Notes: generated from the letters alone by a model not told the origin. DNA of 64,000 bases from Myxococcales bacterium (GCA_016792845.1 JAEUKH010000029.1:62001-126000); one strand, 5' to 3'. Positions 8,787 through 17,877 are shown, numbered from the stretch's first letter. Program-made: numbers and translations.

Positions 8787-10484
8787 TCAGGGAGCGAGCG
8801 GGGCGTCGAGGGCCAGTGCGCGGTTCTCGTCGAGCGAGGGCGCGAGGTCGAGGAGGTCGATCCCGTGGCGGGCGAAGCGCGCGGCGGCGAGGGTGCTGCG
8901 CGGGTCGTGCTCGTGGTCGAGGCTCCATTGCGCGTGGCGCACGGTGAGGGCGAGGGCGTAGCCGCGGCCGAGGGTGAGCGCGATGCGTCGGGCGTCGGCT
9001 TCGAGCATGGCGAGGCCCTCGCCGCCGGGGATGGTGAAGTGGGTGCGGGCGCTGTCGGCGGCGTGGTCGACGGCGGCGAGGCTCAGACGACCCAAGGCCG
9101 CGAGGCGGGGGTCGCGGGCCGTCGAGACCAGGGCGTTGACGTCGTCGACGAGCGCCGTGAGGGCGTCGCCGCGCCCGATCGCACGCAGCGTGTCGAGCGA
9201 GAGCACGTTGGTGGTGCCCTCCCAGATCGGCAAGACCTGGGCGTCTCGGAGGAGCGTCGGGAGGCCTGTGTCTTCGACGTATCCGGCGCCGCCGAACGAC
9301 TCGATGGCCTCGCTCGCGACCTGCACGGCCATCTTGCCGGTGGTCAGCTTGACGATCGGTGTCAGGAGCCTGAGGAGGGCCTCTTCTTGGGGCGTGAGGG
9401 TCTTCGCCTCCTCTTTGCCGAGCAGCTCGACGGCTCGAAATGTGAGGTGAAACCCGGCCTCTGCCTCGGCCGCGAGGCCGGCCAGCGTGTCGAGGTGCAG
9501 GGGCTTCTCGGAGAGCGGGGCGCCGAAGGCCACACGTCGGGCCGCGAACGAGCGGGCGAGGGCGACGGCGCGGCGCATGCCGCTGGTGGCGCAGACGGCG
9601 TTCCATGTACGGGTGATGTTGAGCATGGGGGCGATGGCGCGGGTGCCGTCTTGCAGGGCTGCGACGGCGACGGCGGGGGTGCCATCGAGGGTGAGCTCGG
9701 CGGTGGGCACTTTGCGTGTGCCGAGCTTGTCTTTCAGACGGTTGACCTGAATGTTTTGCAGCCGACCCTGGGCGTCGCGGGTCTCGACGAAGAACAGCGC
9801 GAGGCCGCGGCCGCCGGCGGGGTTGCCTTCGGGGCGCGCGAGGGTGAGCGCCATCTGAGACGTGGTGGCGCTGGTGAACCACTTGGTGCCGTAGAGCCGC
9901 CATTGGTCGCCGTCGCGGCGGGCGACGGTCTCTGAGAGGCCAACATCGGAGCCGCCGGTACGTTCGGTCATCCATTGGCCGCTCGTCCACGCGTGGTGGG
10001 GGTCGCGCGAGGTGAGGCGCTCGACGGCGCGGGCGATCAGGGCCTCGTTGCCGTGCGCGAGGAGGGTCTTGGTGGCGCCATCGGTCATCGCCAGGGGGCA
10101 GGTGTACACGTCGGTCGAGGGGTGAAAGAGATGCACCCTGGCGAACTGATCGACCCGCGAGAGGGCGCCGTGTTTGCGCGCGTAGGGCACGCCGATCAGC
10201 CCGTACTCGCTCGCCAGCGTCGCGGCCCGTTGCCACAACGGCGTGACCTCGATGCGGTCGATGCGATGGCCCCAGGCGTCCCACTGGGTGAGGGTGGGTT
10301 CGCGGGTGCGGTCGGAGAGTTGGAGCTCGTAGAGCGAGCCTCCGGCGAGGGCGCCGAGGGCTTCGAGCTCGGCCTCGATCTCTGCGAGCATTTCGCTCGG
10401 GAGCGTGCGCCGCAGGTACGACCGTAACACCCGGTCGTCGTGGTACTGATTGCCTAAGCTGGGGGGAGTCTGGTGAAAGCCCAT
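8787..10484 (-). CDS. Acyl-CoA dehydrogenase, AidB-like
   Basis: This 565-residue flavoprotein belongs to the acyl-CoA dehydrogenase superfamily. The mid-domain motif TERTGGSDVG (173-182), the GTKWF strand (199-203) and the RLKDKLG segment (249-255) match the AidB/ACDH-11 branch rather than short-chain enzymes of about 380 residues. The catalytic-base region IWEGTTNV keeps Glu at 422, so FAD-dependent alpha,beta-dehydrogenation is possible. AidB of Escherichia coli binds DNA and protects against alkylation, but most relatives have undefined acyl substrates, so a repair role should not be assumed. It is transcribed alone, 39 bp downstream of the sensor-like gene, and may share its transcript. 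Confidence 0.9.
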   Translation of the reverse strand: MGFHQTPPSLGNQYHDDRVLRSYLRRTLPSEMLAEIEAELEALGALAGGSLYELQLSDRTREPTLTQWDAWGHRIDRIEVTPLWQRAATLASEYGLIGVPYARKHGALSRVDQFARVHLFHPSTDVYTCPLAMTDGATKTLLAHGNEALIARAVERLTSRDPHHAWTSGQWMTERTGGSDVGLSETVARRDGDQWRLYGTKWFTSATTSQMALTLARPEGNPAGGRGLALFFVETRDAQGRLQNIQVNRLKDKLGTRKVPTAELTLDGTPAVAVAALQDGTRAIAPMLNITRTWNAVCATSGMRRAVALARSFAARRVAFGAPLSEKPLHLDTLAGLAAEAEAGFHLTFRAVELLGKEEAKTLTPQEEALLRLLTPIVKLTTGKMAVQVASEAIESFGGAGYVEDTGLPTLLRDAQVLPIWEGTTNVLSLDTLRAIGRGDALTALVDDVNALVSTARDPRLAALGRLSLAAVDHAADSARTHFTIPGGEGLAMLEADARRIALTLGRGYALALTVRHAQWSLDHEHDPRSTLAAARFARHGIDLLDLAPSLDENRALALDAPLAP

Positions 10485-10523
10485 CGCGTGTGGGCCGAGA
10501 GTCTAATCGCTCTCGCCGCGCCG

Positions 10524-12008
10524 TTACAGAACCGGCGACACCTTCAGCGTCGCGCGCCCCTGCTTCACCAAGACCTGGAAGCGGGCCCCGCGACACGCCA
10601 CGCGCTGCAACATCTGCTCTTTGTTGCGTTGAAGCGTGGCTGAGAACTGCTCAAACCCGAGCTCGCCGGTCTCGCCCGTTTCGCGGCGGCGGGCCGAGAA
10701 CTGCGTGAAGATGTCGCGCCAGTGGGCCTGCTCTTCGGCCTCGGTCATGGGGCGGCTGCCGCCGGGGGGCGGCGGGGGCTTCGGGGCCGACGCGGGGGCG
10801 CCGGCGCTCTCTGGGGCCGAGAGGAGCGATTCGAGATCGCCGACGCTGCGGCGGCGGCCGCCCGCGCGCTCGACCTCGCGGCCGACCACGGCGTCGAGGG
10901 CGTCGTTGGTGCCCACCGCGACGTCGCGGGCGAAGCCCGAGAGGGTGAGCGGGTCGATGCGGTCGTTGCCCGCTTTGCCGAGCTCCTTCAGCGCGAGCAA
11001 GAGCCGCTTCTTCTTGCTGTCGTACTCGACAAAGACGATCGCGAAGCCGACCAGCGCGAGCGCGACCACCAGGCCCACGAGGGTGGCCCAAGGCACCCGG
11101 GCCATGTCTTCTTTGCTCGCTTTCAACAGAAAATCGGCGGGCATCGAGGGCAGCGCGCGGCCCACGGCGACACCCCCGCCGGCGGCGCCAACACCGCCAG
11201 GGAGCTGCCCGTACACGACGATCCCGCCGTGGTCGGGGAGCAAGATCGGGTCGGTGACGCCGCGCAATCGCCAGTCTTCGCGGCCGGCCATGGTGCGGAT
11301 CTGGTCAGAGAGCACCGCCACCGCGGGGGCTGCGCTGCCGCCGCGCTCGGGCACCGGGGTGAAGCCCGCGTACTGACCCTCGGGGCCGAAGAACACCACG
11401 CTCGCGCCAGGTACGAGCCGCGCGATGGTCTCGGCGAAGCTCGCATTGAGCGCCATGCCGTGGAGGATCGCGCCGACGTAGTACCGACCCTGCGAGATCA
11501 CAGGGCGCGCAGACATGCGGTAGGCGACGCCCGAGACCTCCCAGAGGTCGTCGCGGACGTTGCCGCCGAGGGCGCGCTCGACCAAGGGGTGGCCGCCGAG
11601 ATACTGGCCCACTTCGCCTTCGTTGAGGCCCGTGCGACCGACCACCATGCCGCGCGGGTCGACGGCGATGAGCATGTCGCCCCGGAGCGGCCCGAGCTCG
11701 CGGTTGAGCTCGCGCAGCCGACCCGTAATCTGGGTGCCGATGGCGCTCGACGAGTCGTCGGTGCGGCGTACGGTCTGCTCCATCAGGGTGACGAGCTGGG
11801 GGTTGGCCGCGACGGGGGTCAGGTCGTCGAGGCGGGTGCGCGCATCTCGGCGTAAGAACTCATCAATCGAGCGCCGATCGGCGGCCACCAGGGCGCCCGT
11901 GTCGGTCTCTCGGTCGTGGTCGTAGGTCTTGCGCGCGAGGGTCATCGCGGCGCCGCTCAGGCCGGCGATGGCTGCGAGGAGGAGGATCCAAAATCGGGTG
12001 AACAGCAT
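10524..12008 (-). CDS. Membrane protein with periplasmic sensor-like domain (probable MXAN_5187 family)
   Basis: The 494-residue protein has an N-terminal membrane helix (about 4-24), a periplasmic region of about 280 residues, a second helix (307-328) and a cytoplasmic tail. The periplasmic region has a Cache-like pattern (Asp-Pro-x-Gly at 117-120, then GYxGxH-like and IxxGRYYVGA segments). The tail carries a basic helix, a Pro-rich linker (409-420) and a conserved-looking C-terminal module beginning Phe-xx-Phe-xx-Arg-Arg and ending Val-Lys-x-Gly-x-Ala-Thr-Leu-Lys. That module resembles, from memory, the MXAN_5187 C-terminal domain. No kinase, cyclase or methyl-accepting domain is visible. 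It lies 19 bp after the cupredoxin-like gene, probably in one operon, so the two may sense or handle the same periplasmic signal. Confidence 0.7.
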   Translation of the reverse strand: MLFTRFWILLLAAIAGLSGAAMTLARKTYDHDRETDTGALVAADRRSIDEFLRRDARTRLDDLTPVAANPQLVTLMEQTVRRTDDSSSAIGTQITGRLRELNRELGPLRGDMLIAVDPRGMVVGRTGLNEGEVGQYLGGHPLVERALGGNVRDDLWEVSGVAYRMSARPVISQGRYYVGAILHGMALNASFAETIARLVPGASVVFFGPEGQYAGFTPVPERGGSAAPAVAVLSDQIRTMAGREDWRLRGVTDPILLPDHGGIVVYGQLPGGVGAAGGGVAVGRALPSMPADFLLKASKEDMARVPWATLVGLVVALALVGFAIVFVEYDSKKKRLLLALKELGKAGNDRIDPLTLSGFARDVAVGTNDALDAVVGREVERAGGRRRSVGDLESLLSAPESAGAPASAPKPPPPPGGSRPMTEAEEQAHWRDIFTQFSARRRETGETGELGFEQFSATLQRNKEQMLQRVACRGARFQVLVKQGRATLKVSPVL

Positions 12009-12027
12009 CGGAAGACTTCGGGCTCCC

Positions 12028-12831
12028 TCAGCGATGATGGCGGCCGCGGTGGCTGCCGTCGCTGTCGTTGTTGGCCGCGCTTGGGGCCGGTGGGGTGTTG
12101 CCCGCGGGGGCTGCGTTGTTGGCGGCTGCGGGGGTCGGCGCGCCGCTCACCGGGAGCTGCACGGTGACGGCCTCGTTGGCCACCGTGGCGTTGACCGAAC
12201 CTCGCTCGGTGCCTTCAAAATAAGCGCGAACGACGTAGGCCCCTTCGTTGAGGTTCGAGGCCATGAAGGCGCCCTCGCGGTTGACGCCGAGCACGCGCCC
12301 CTGCCCCTGGCCGACCACCACCCAGCACCGGAACGCGGGGGAGCGCTCGTCGCGGAGCTCGTAGGTGCCCGGGGCCGCGAAGGTGATCTGTCGGCGGGTG
12401 CGGGCCGAGGTGGTCTCGGGCTGGACGACGCGGTTGGCCTCTTGGCCGCGGGCGATCGCGTAGAGCGTGTGGCTCACGAGGTCTTGGTTGTCGAGGGTGA
12501 GGGTGGTGCCCGGTGAGACCACCACGGTGCCGGGGCGGCAGCGGTTGCCCTCGACGGGCACGGTCATGGCCTGGGTGGCTTCGGCGATGCCGGGGCCCGT
12601 GACGACCACGCCGATGTCGCGCTCGACGCTGGCGCGGGGCGTGATGGGGGTGAGCGCGCCGTTGGGGGTGTCCCAGTAAGAGCCGCGATACCGTGGCGGA
12701 TCGGGGCGGGGTGAGGGAGCGAGGGTGTCGACTCCTTGAAGCGAACCTCGAATGTCAACCGCACCGCTGGGGGTTGACCACATGGCGACGACTCCGAGAA
12801 ACCCGAGTCGAACACAGCCTCGCACGCGCAC
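12028..12831 (-). CDS. Exported cupredoxin-like protein with a regulatory-type beta domain
   Basis: I place the start at a GTG at 12831, just after GGAGGAAGG (12833-12841), giving 267 residues. The longer ATG frame from 12936 would overlap the divergent gene's start and spoil the signal peptide. A GTG at 12825 is an alternative. The signal peptide ends near Ser-Gly-Ala-Val-Asp. The middle has a cupredoxin-like pattern: VSPGTTLTLDNQD, then Val-Ser-His-Thr-Leu, then a loop with Phe-Arg-Cys-Trp, possible His/Cys copper ligands. A carboxypeptidase-regulatory-like strand set follows (GAFMASNLNEGAYVVRAYF) and a Pro/Ala/Asn tail. It precedes the sensor-like membrane gene by 19 bp. Copper binding is inference. 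Confidence 0.72.
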   Translation of the reverse strand: MRVRGCVRLGFLGVVAMWSTPSGAVDIRGSLQGVDTLAPSPRPDPPRYRGSYWDTPNGALTPITPRASVERDIGVVVTGPGIAEATQAMTVPVEGNRCRPGTVVVSPGTTLTLDNQDLVSHTLYAIARGQEANRVVQPETTSARTRRQITFAAPGTYELRDERSPAFRCWVVVGQGQGRVLGVNREGAFMASNLNEGAYVVRAYFEGTERGSVNATVANEAVTVQLPVSGAPTPAAANNAAPAGNTPPAPSAANNDSDGSHRGRHHR

Positions 12832-12934
12832 GCCTTCCTCCGCCCGCCGTCGCGCCCTTCGCGTCACCGGCACTATCAGGCCCGCCCATGGAAGCGTGAT
12901 CGGCCCGCCTACGTCAACGGTGTGTCTCTGTGGC

Positions 12935-14101
12935 ATGGTCGTTGTCGTGAAACGCGCGGCCGCTGTGATGTCTCTTGGCCCGTGTCTCGGCCTCGCCCTC
13001 GCGGGCTGCGCGTTGCGCCCCGCGCCGCGGCGCTCCGAGGGTGGGCGCGTGGGCGCCTCGCGGGGGGTCGAAGTGTCTCAGGGGCGGGTCGAGGTGACGC
13101 AGGCGGAGGCTCCAGGAGTGATGTCGGGCCGCGGCTGCGGCGGTCTCTGGCACGCGGCGCCGCGGGTTGAGGGCGAGGCCGTGGTTGACCTTGCGTTTGA
13201 GCTCTCGCACGCCTGCGCGGTGAGCGCCTCGGGGGTGTTGCGTTGTGCGGGCGAGAACCACCTCGGGGAGCTCGGTTCGCGGGGCCGCGGGGTGACGTTT
13301 CGGGCCGGGGTGGCGCTCGCCGAGGATGTGACCGCGGTGCGGGTGGGGCGTCGGCTGACCTGCGCGCTGACGCGGGATCGTCGGGCGCTTTGTTGGGGCG
13401 CGCTCGATGGGATCGTGCCCGAGGCGACGCAGCCCTTTGTGCTGGCCGAGGCCGACGCGGTGGGGCTCTCGGTGGGCGCGGGGGTGGCGTGTGTGCGGCT
13501 CGCGAGCGGCCGGGCCCAGTGTGCGGGCAGGGGGGTCGACGCGTTGGGGGTGCTGCGCGACGACCTCGTGGGGCTCTCGGTCGAGGCGATGCCCGAGGCG
13601 GTGTTCTGGACCCGCGACGGGAGCCTCTTGGTGGGCCGCGGGCGGGTCGCGTTCGCAGGGGCCGTCGACGTGGCGGTGGGCAGCCTCCACGCGTGCGCTC
13701 GCACGCAAAGCGGAGATGTCGGGTGCTGGGGCGACAACGGGCGGGGGCAGCTCGGGAGTCGGCTTGAGCCCGCGACGCCGCGCACGGTGCTGGCGGCCGA
13801 GGTGGGGTGCGTGACGGGGCTCGCCATGGGGAGCGACCACGGGTGCGCGGTGCGGAGCGACGGGACGGTGTGGTGTTGGGGCGACAATGCCCTCGGGCAG
13901 CTCGGAGACGGGACGCGACGGGGGAGGAGTCGTCCGGAGCCTGTTCGGGGCATTGCAGGGGCGCTGAGGGTGTTCGCGGGCCCGGGGGTGTCGTGCGCGG
14001 CCTTGGTCGACGGGGCGTTGTGGTGTTGGGGGGCGGCGTTGTGGCTTCCGGGCGAGCTCCCGGCGCGGCTTGAGCAGCCGACGCGGGTCAGTTGGTCGTG
14101 A
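12935..14101 (+). CDS. RCC1-repeat lipoprotein
   Basis: This protein of about 388 residues has a signal peptide and lipobox Leu-Ala-Gly-Cys. It contains regulator-of-chromosome-condensation-type repeats, clearest in the C-terminal half: two HACARTQSGDVGCWGDN/HGCAVRSDGTVWCWGDN-like blades, each followed by Gly-Gln-Leu-Gly, and a last degenerate one. The expected fold is a disulphide-stabilised beta propeller on the cell surface or in the periplasm. The start could instead be a GTG at 12947; neither has a strong ribosome-binding site. Its last 14 bp overlap the 3' end of the convergent lipoprotein gene. Ligand unknown. Confidence 0.85.
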   Translation: MVVVVKRAAAVMSLGPCLGLALAGCALRPAPRRSEGGRVGASRGVEVSQGRVEVTQAEAPGVMSGRGCGGLWHAAPRVEGEAVVDLAFELSHACAVSASGVLRCAGENHLGELGSRGRGVTFRAGVALAEDVTAVRVGRRLTCALTRDRRALCWGALDGIVPEATQPFVLAEADAVGLSVGAGVACVRLASGRAQCAGRGVDALGVLRDDLVGLSVEAMPEAVFWTRDGSLLVGRGRVAFAGAVDVAVGSLHACARTQSGDVGCWGDNGRGQLGSRLEPATPRTVLAAEVGCVTGLAMGSDHGCAVRSDGTVWCWGDNALGQLGDGTRRGRSRPEPVRGIAGALRVFAGPGVSCAALVDGALWCWGAALWLPGELPARLEQPTRVSWS

Positions 14102-15041
14102 GGGCGGTGACCCGTGTGCCGTGGGGGAGCCCGACCCGACTCGGGATGGAGGCCGCTTCGAGGGGCTCTTGGTTGGCGCCGACGAGGGCTGTTCGGAGCC
14201 GCACCATGTCGTCGTCGTGGGTGACGGCGAACCACCGCAGGGCGCCGTTGGCGAGGGGGCAGCGCAGGGTGAGGAGGGCGCCGGCGAGGCCCGCGACGGG
14301 GGTCGTCGAGGGGGCGCAGTTGGGCACCATCCCGAGCGAGATCTTGCGGGCGGTGACGCCTTCGACGGTGAGGCTCCACGGGGTGACGGGGGCGGTGCCG
14401 GGGAGGAGCGGGTCGACGACGGGGTCGGGCACCCAGCGAATCAGCGCCGTGTTGGCGGCGACCCGGGTGGCGCCGTGCGGCGCAGGGGTGTTCTCGTAGG
14501 TCGCGAGGGGCCCGGCCTGGGGGCCTTCGACGCGCAGCGCCGTGCTGCTGACGATCTCATCGGGCAGCGCGCCGGGCGGGCACGGGAAGAAGCCATCGGC
14601 GCAGCCTGAGCGGGCCACGACCCAGCGCCGTTCGGCGTCTCGCAGCACTGAGAAATCAGCCCGCGGGGGGCCGTCGCAGCGCACCGAGACGAGCGCCTGC
14701 CGGGCCCGGCTCGCGCCGCGCGCCCTGAGCGCCAAGGGCTCGACGTCGTGGCACTGCCGCTGGGGCCCGAGGCGTACGAGGGTCTCGCTCTGCCCAGGCG
14801 GGGGCACGCGGGTCGAGAGTTCGAGCCAGAGCCCGTCTTCGTCGCGGACGGCCTCGACGTGTTGGAGCGCGAAGCCTACGGTGGGGCCGTCGCCGTGGGG
14901 GCTGGGCGTCACCGGCACGGTCGGGTGCGCGGGCTGGGTCGCCGTGCGCGGTGTCGGGCGCTGTGGGGGCGCGTGGGGTGTTGTGGGCGACTGCTTGCAG
15001 GCCGCAAGCGCCAAGAGACCGGCGAGCGATGCGCGCTTCAC
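14088..15041 (-). CDS. Hypothetical lipoprotein
   Basis: The coding start is a GTG at 15041 that opens a good lipoprotein signal (VKRASLAGLLALAAC); upstream in-frame sequence is Arg/His/Pro-rich and not credible. The mature 300-residue protein begins with a Thr/Pro-rich spacer, then an all-beta-looking domain with several Cys and the segment Asp-Gly-Phe-Phe-Pro-Cys-Pro-Pro-Gly. I recognise no family. Its stop lies inside the 3' end of the convergent RCC1 gene (14-bp overlap). The DUF1275 gene ends 47 bp upstream, so it may be read from the same transcript. Confidence 0.75.
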   Translation of the reverse strand: MKRASLAGLLALAACKQSPTTPHAPPQRPTPRTATQPAHPTVPVTPSPHGDGPTVGFALQHVEAVRDEDGLWLELSTRVPPPGQSETLVRLGPQRQCHDVEPLALRARGASRARQALVSVRCDGPPRADFSVLRDAERRWVVARSGCADGFFPCPPGALPDEIVSSTALRVEGPQAGPLATYENTPAPHGATRVAANTALIRWVPDPVVDPLLPGTAPVTPWSLTVEGVTARKISLGMVPNCAPSTTPVAGLAGALLTLRCPLANGALRWFAVTHDDDMVRLRTALVGANQEPLEAASIPSRVGLPHGTRVTALTTN

Positions 15042-15088
15042 GAGGCCGAGCGTTCTACACGCAGCGCGGCGCGCTCGGAAGGGGGGCC

Positions 15089-15844
15089 TCAGGTGGTGAA
15101 CTGACGGGCGCTCGCGTCGCGCTGCACGGTGGCCCGCGCGAAGCCAAAATGCGCCCCAAGGTACAGCGGCGCGATGGGCAAGAGGAAGACCAGGAACCCC
15201 ATGCGGTGCGCGAAGAACGGCGCGAGCGCCCCGCCCAGGATGAAGCCTACGATCTTGACCAGCCGGAGCCGCACCTGGCGCCACGCCTCGGGCCGCGTCT
15301 CGGGCGTGCCCGCGGTGAGGCACCCCAGCTGAATCGCCAAATCGGTGGCGGGGCCCGTCATGTGGGTGGTGCGCACCGCCGACTGGGTGGCGATGCCGAC
15401 GGTGGCGTTTTGCAGGCCGCTTGAGAAGGCCAAGGCCGACAGGAGGGCGTAGTCGGCAGGGGTGTCAAAGGTGGCCCCGAAGGCGCTAAAGAAGCCGAGC
15501 GCGCCCGCGAGCGCCAAGACCGCGAGGACGGCCATCTCGACGAGGAACAGGAAGCGGTACGGCGAGCGGCTGCCCACCCGCGCGGCGCGGATCACCGTGG
15601 TCGACGCGAAATAACCGCCCAAGAGGAATGACACGAACACCAGGCTGTACTCGAAGAGCAGCGTGCTCTGGCCGACGCCGTTGCCGATGCGGGTGGCGAT
15701 GCCCGTGACGTGGGTGACCATGCGACCGCACGCGACGAGGGCGGCGCCGTTGGTGAAGCCCGAGGCCCCCGCGAGGAGCGCCCATGCGCCCAAGGCCCGG
15801 GTCGTAAAAATCGGTACAGGCAAGACGGCAGTGCGGAGCGGCAT
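15089..15844 (-). CDS. DUF1275 (YoaK-family) membrane protein
   Basis: With the ATG at 15844 the product is 251 residues with about six hydrophobic segments. The pattern Gly-x-x-Asn-Gly...Thr-His-Val-Thr-Gly near the N-terminus and the repeat-like Gly-Leu-Gln-Asn-Ala...Thr-Thr-His-Met-Thr-Gly about 125 residues later are characteristic of DUF1275 proteins. The family is widespread in the inner membrane and has no established activity; transport has been suggested from topology only. A TATACG at 15860-15865 on the minus strand could be part of a promoter. Confidence 0.88.
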   Translation of the reverse strand: MPLRTAVLPVPIFTTRALGAWALLAGASGFTNGAALVACGRMVTHVTGIATRIGNGVGQSTLLFEYSLVFVSFLLGGYFASTTVIRAARVGSRSPYRFLFLVEMAVLAVLALAGALGFFSAFGATFDTPADYALLSALAFSSGLQNATVGIATQSAVRTTHMTGPATDLAIQLGCLTAGTPETRPEAWRQVRLRLVKIVGFILGGALAPFFAHRMGFLVFLLPIAPLYLGAHFGFARATVQRDASARQFTT

Positions 15845-15913
15845 GGCCAGCTTGAGGGCGCGTATAGACCCGGCGGGCGCGCGACGCAAACCCGCGGGGC
15901 CGCTTTGCTGCGC

Positions 15914-16672
15914 TCAGGGCGCGGGGGAGGCTTCGGCGGGGGGCAGGCGCTTCAAGGGCGCGGCGGTGGCGGCGAAGACGCGCTCGAAATGGGTGACCGC
16001 GCGCGCGGCCATGGCCTCGACGCTGGGCGGGTCGGCGACGCCGAGGGCTTCGAGCGAGGTGACCGGGTACTCGCGGATGCCGCAGGGCACGATGAGGTCG
16101 AAATCGGCGAGCCGGGTGGTGACGTTGAGCGCGAAGCCGTGGAGGGTGACCCAACGGGCGATCTTGACCCCGATGGCGCCGATCTTGGCGGGGGTGGCGG
16201 CGGCCTCGGGGCCCTCCCAACGGCTTGGGTTTGCGGCGTCGACCCAGCAGCCGATGAAGTCGGGGCGGGGGCCCGCGGCGACGCCGAGGTCGGCGCAGAG
16301 GCCCTCCATCACGCGCACGAGGTCGCGCACGTAGCGTCGCACGTCGCGGCGGTCGGGCGAGAGGTCGAAGATGGGGTAGGCCACGAGCTGCCCGGGCCCG
16401 TGGTAGGTGACGTCGCCGCCGCGCTCGGTTTCGAAGACGTCGATGCCGCGGGCGCTCAGGGTGTCGCGGTCGAGGAGGATGTGCCCGGCGTCGGCGCTGC
16501 GCCCGAGGGTGAGCACCCGCGGGTGTTCGACGAGGAGGAGGGTGTCACCGACGCGGCCCTCGATGCGTTGGGCCATGAGCTCGCGCTGGAGCGAGAGCAC
16601 GTCGCCGTAGGGCATGGTGCCGAGCCAATAGGGCTGAAACTGCCTCGAAACCGCGGCGCTTTCGGAGCTCAC
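15914..16672 (-). CDS. lipB: Lipoyl(octanoyl) transferase LipB
   Basis: LipB moves octanoyl groups from acyl carrier protein to lipoyl domains, the first step of protein lipoylation. With the GTG at 16672 the protein has 252 residues, normal for the family. It shows the signature RGGDVTYHGPGQLVAYP (84-100), the catalytic Lys in AKIGAIGVK (Lys163) and the thioester Cys in IVPCGIREYP (Cys197). The start is fixed by a GTGA overlap with the stop of the upstream lipoprotein gene, implying coupling; the longer in-frame extension is Arg-rich and not credible. lipA is not adjacent. A direct functional link to the lipoprotein is not evident. Confidence 0.96.
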   Translation of the reverse strand: MSSESAAVSRQFQPYWLGTMPYGDVLSLQRELMAQRIEGRVGDTLLLVEHPRVLTLGRSADAGHILLDRDTLSARGIDVFETERGGDVTYHGPGQLVAYPIFDLSPDRRDVRRYVRDLVRVMEGLCADLGVAAGPRPDFIGCWVDAANPSRWEGPEAAATPAKIGAIGVKIARWVTLHGFALNVTTRLADFDLIVPCGIREYPVTSLEALGVADPPSVEAMAARAVTHFERVFAATAAPLKRLPPAEASPAP

Positions 16673-17877
16673 CAGACCTCGCCGAGCCCCCCCGAGACGC
16701 CGCCCGAGAAGATCGCGATGTCGGGGTTCAGCGGTCGCAGGCTGTCGAAGGGGGCGAGCACCTCTTGCCCGCGCCCGACGGCGCTGTGCCGGTGGGTCAC
16801 CTGCCAGCCCGCGACGAGGTGTCGAAAGGGCGTGCTGCTCAGCCGCTCGGGGCTGCCTTCGCCGCGCCACGCGAGGCTCAAGGGCGAGAGCCCGAGGAGG
16901 GTCTCGTTGGTGTCGAAGCGGTTGTTGCGGTTGCTGTCGATGTAGACCGCGAGGTGGGCCACGCAGAGCTCGACGCCGAGCCGGGCGTCGCAGAAGGCGG
17001 GGTCGGGGCGGGCGTCGAAGCTCACGAAGAAGGGCGCGAGGTCGTTCGGGGTCATCAGCGTGGCGCCGCGGTCTTCGCGGTACATGCCGGGGGTGGGGAG
17101 ATCCCAGAAGAGGGCCGCGCGGAGGGGGGTGGCCATCACCGGGCCGTTGACGAACTGCACGATGCCGCCGCCGTTGTAGGCCCGCGCCGCGGCGGGCGTG
17201 GGGTCGGGGGCGAGCTCGTAGCGGTTGCCGCTCGACGCGAAGGAGAGCCCCACGTTGCCGTTTCGGAGCGTCGCGAACTGGGCCTCCTGGACGTTGCCCG
17301 CGAAGGTGAAGACGCCCCGTCGGCGGTCGAGGGTGCCCGGGTAGGTGAGGCCCTGGGCGGAGTAGTCTTCGGGGCTGGTCGCGCCTTCGTTGGCGAAGAC
17401 GTGCCCGTTCACCAAGACGGCCACCGAGAGGCTGAACTCGGTGTCGCTGAGGTTGAGCACGCCGTTGACGCGAAAGACCTGCTCGGGCGGCGCGATGGGG
17501 AGCGTCGCGTCGACGTCGGTGAAGCGCAAGGTCTCGCCCTCGGGGCCTTCGACCTCGTAGGCGACGACGCGGTACCGGGTGACCAAGGTGCTCGGGGCGC
17601 CCGCATCGGTGACAAAGCCCGTGTCGCGGGGGGGCGCGCCGGTGTCGCGGGGGGGCGCGCCGGTGTCGCGGGGCGGGAGGCCCAGGTCGACCCCAACGGG
17701 GCCCGCGTCGGTGGGCGGCGGTTGACCCCCGTCGAGAGGGAAATTCTGGCTCGAATCAACAGGTTGTGACGAGGTGTCGGCCCCGCCCGCGTCGCCCCCG
17801 GCGTTCTGCCCGGGGATGGTGCTCGCGCACGCTGAGAGGCCCGCGAGGGCGACCAAGAGACCGAAGACGAGACGCAT
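16669..17877 (-). CDS. Hypothetical lipoprotein, translationally coupled to lipB
   Basis: This 402-residue lipoprotein has lipobox Leu-Ser-Ala-Cys (Cys17), then about 75 residues of Asp/Gly/Pro/Ser linker containing three PPRDTGA units. The remaining 300 residues look beta-rich, with an acidic calcium-like loop Asp-Ser-Asn-Arg-Asn-Asn-Arg-Phe-Asp near residue 310. No known domain recognised. Its stop shares bases with the GTG start of lipB. It could be a surface protein with a metal-stabilised beta fold. Confidence 0.82.
   Translation of the reverse strand: MRLVFGLLVALAGLSACASTIPGQNAGGDAGGADTSSQPVDSSQNFPLDGGQPPPTDAGPVGVDLGLPPRDTGAPPRDTGAPPRDTGFVTDAGAPSTLVTRYRVVAYEVEGPEGETLRFTDVDATLPIAPPEQVFRVNGVLNLSDTEFSLSVAVLVNGHVFANEGATSPEDYSAQGLTYPGTLDRRRGVFTFAGNVQEAQFATLRNGNVGLSFASSGNRYELAPDPTPAAARAYNGGGIVQFVNGPVMATPLRAALFWDLPTPGMYREDRGATLMTPNDLAPFFVSFDARPDPAFCDARLGVELCVAHLAVYIDSNRNNRFDTNETLLGLSPLSLAWRGEGSPERLSSTPFRHLVAGWQVTHRHSAVGRGQEVLAPFDSLRPLNPDIAIFSGGVSGGLGEVW
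17621..17683. repeat. 21-bp tandem repeat encoding PPRDTGA
   Basis: Two perfect 21-bp units (17621-17641 and 17642-17662) and a third diverging copy lie in frame in the lipoprotein linker. Near identity, including the long G runs, suggests recent duplication or slippage. Confidence 0.85.

Noticed and set aside
8787..10484. Assigning the dehydrogenase a DNA alkylation repair role as AidB
   Set aside because: AidB-like acyl-CoA dehydrogenases are widespread with varied or unknown roles and no ada or alkB gene is nearby.
8680..10596. 638-codon minus-strand frame overlapping the acyl-CoA dehydrogenase
   Set aside because: Arg/Pro-rich translation with no fold, whereas the other frame has full acyl-CoA dehydrogenase motifs.
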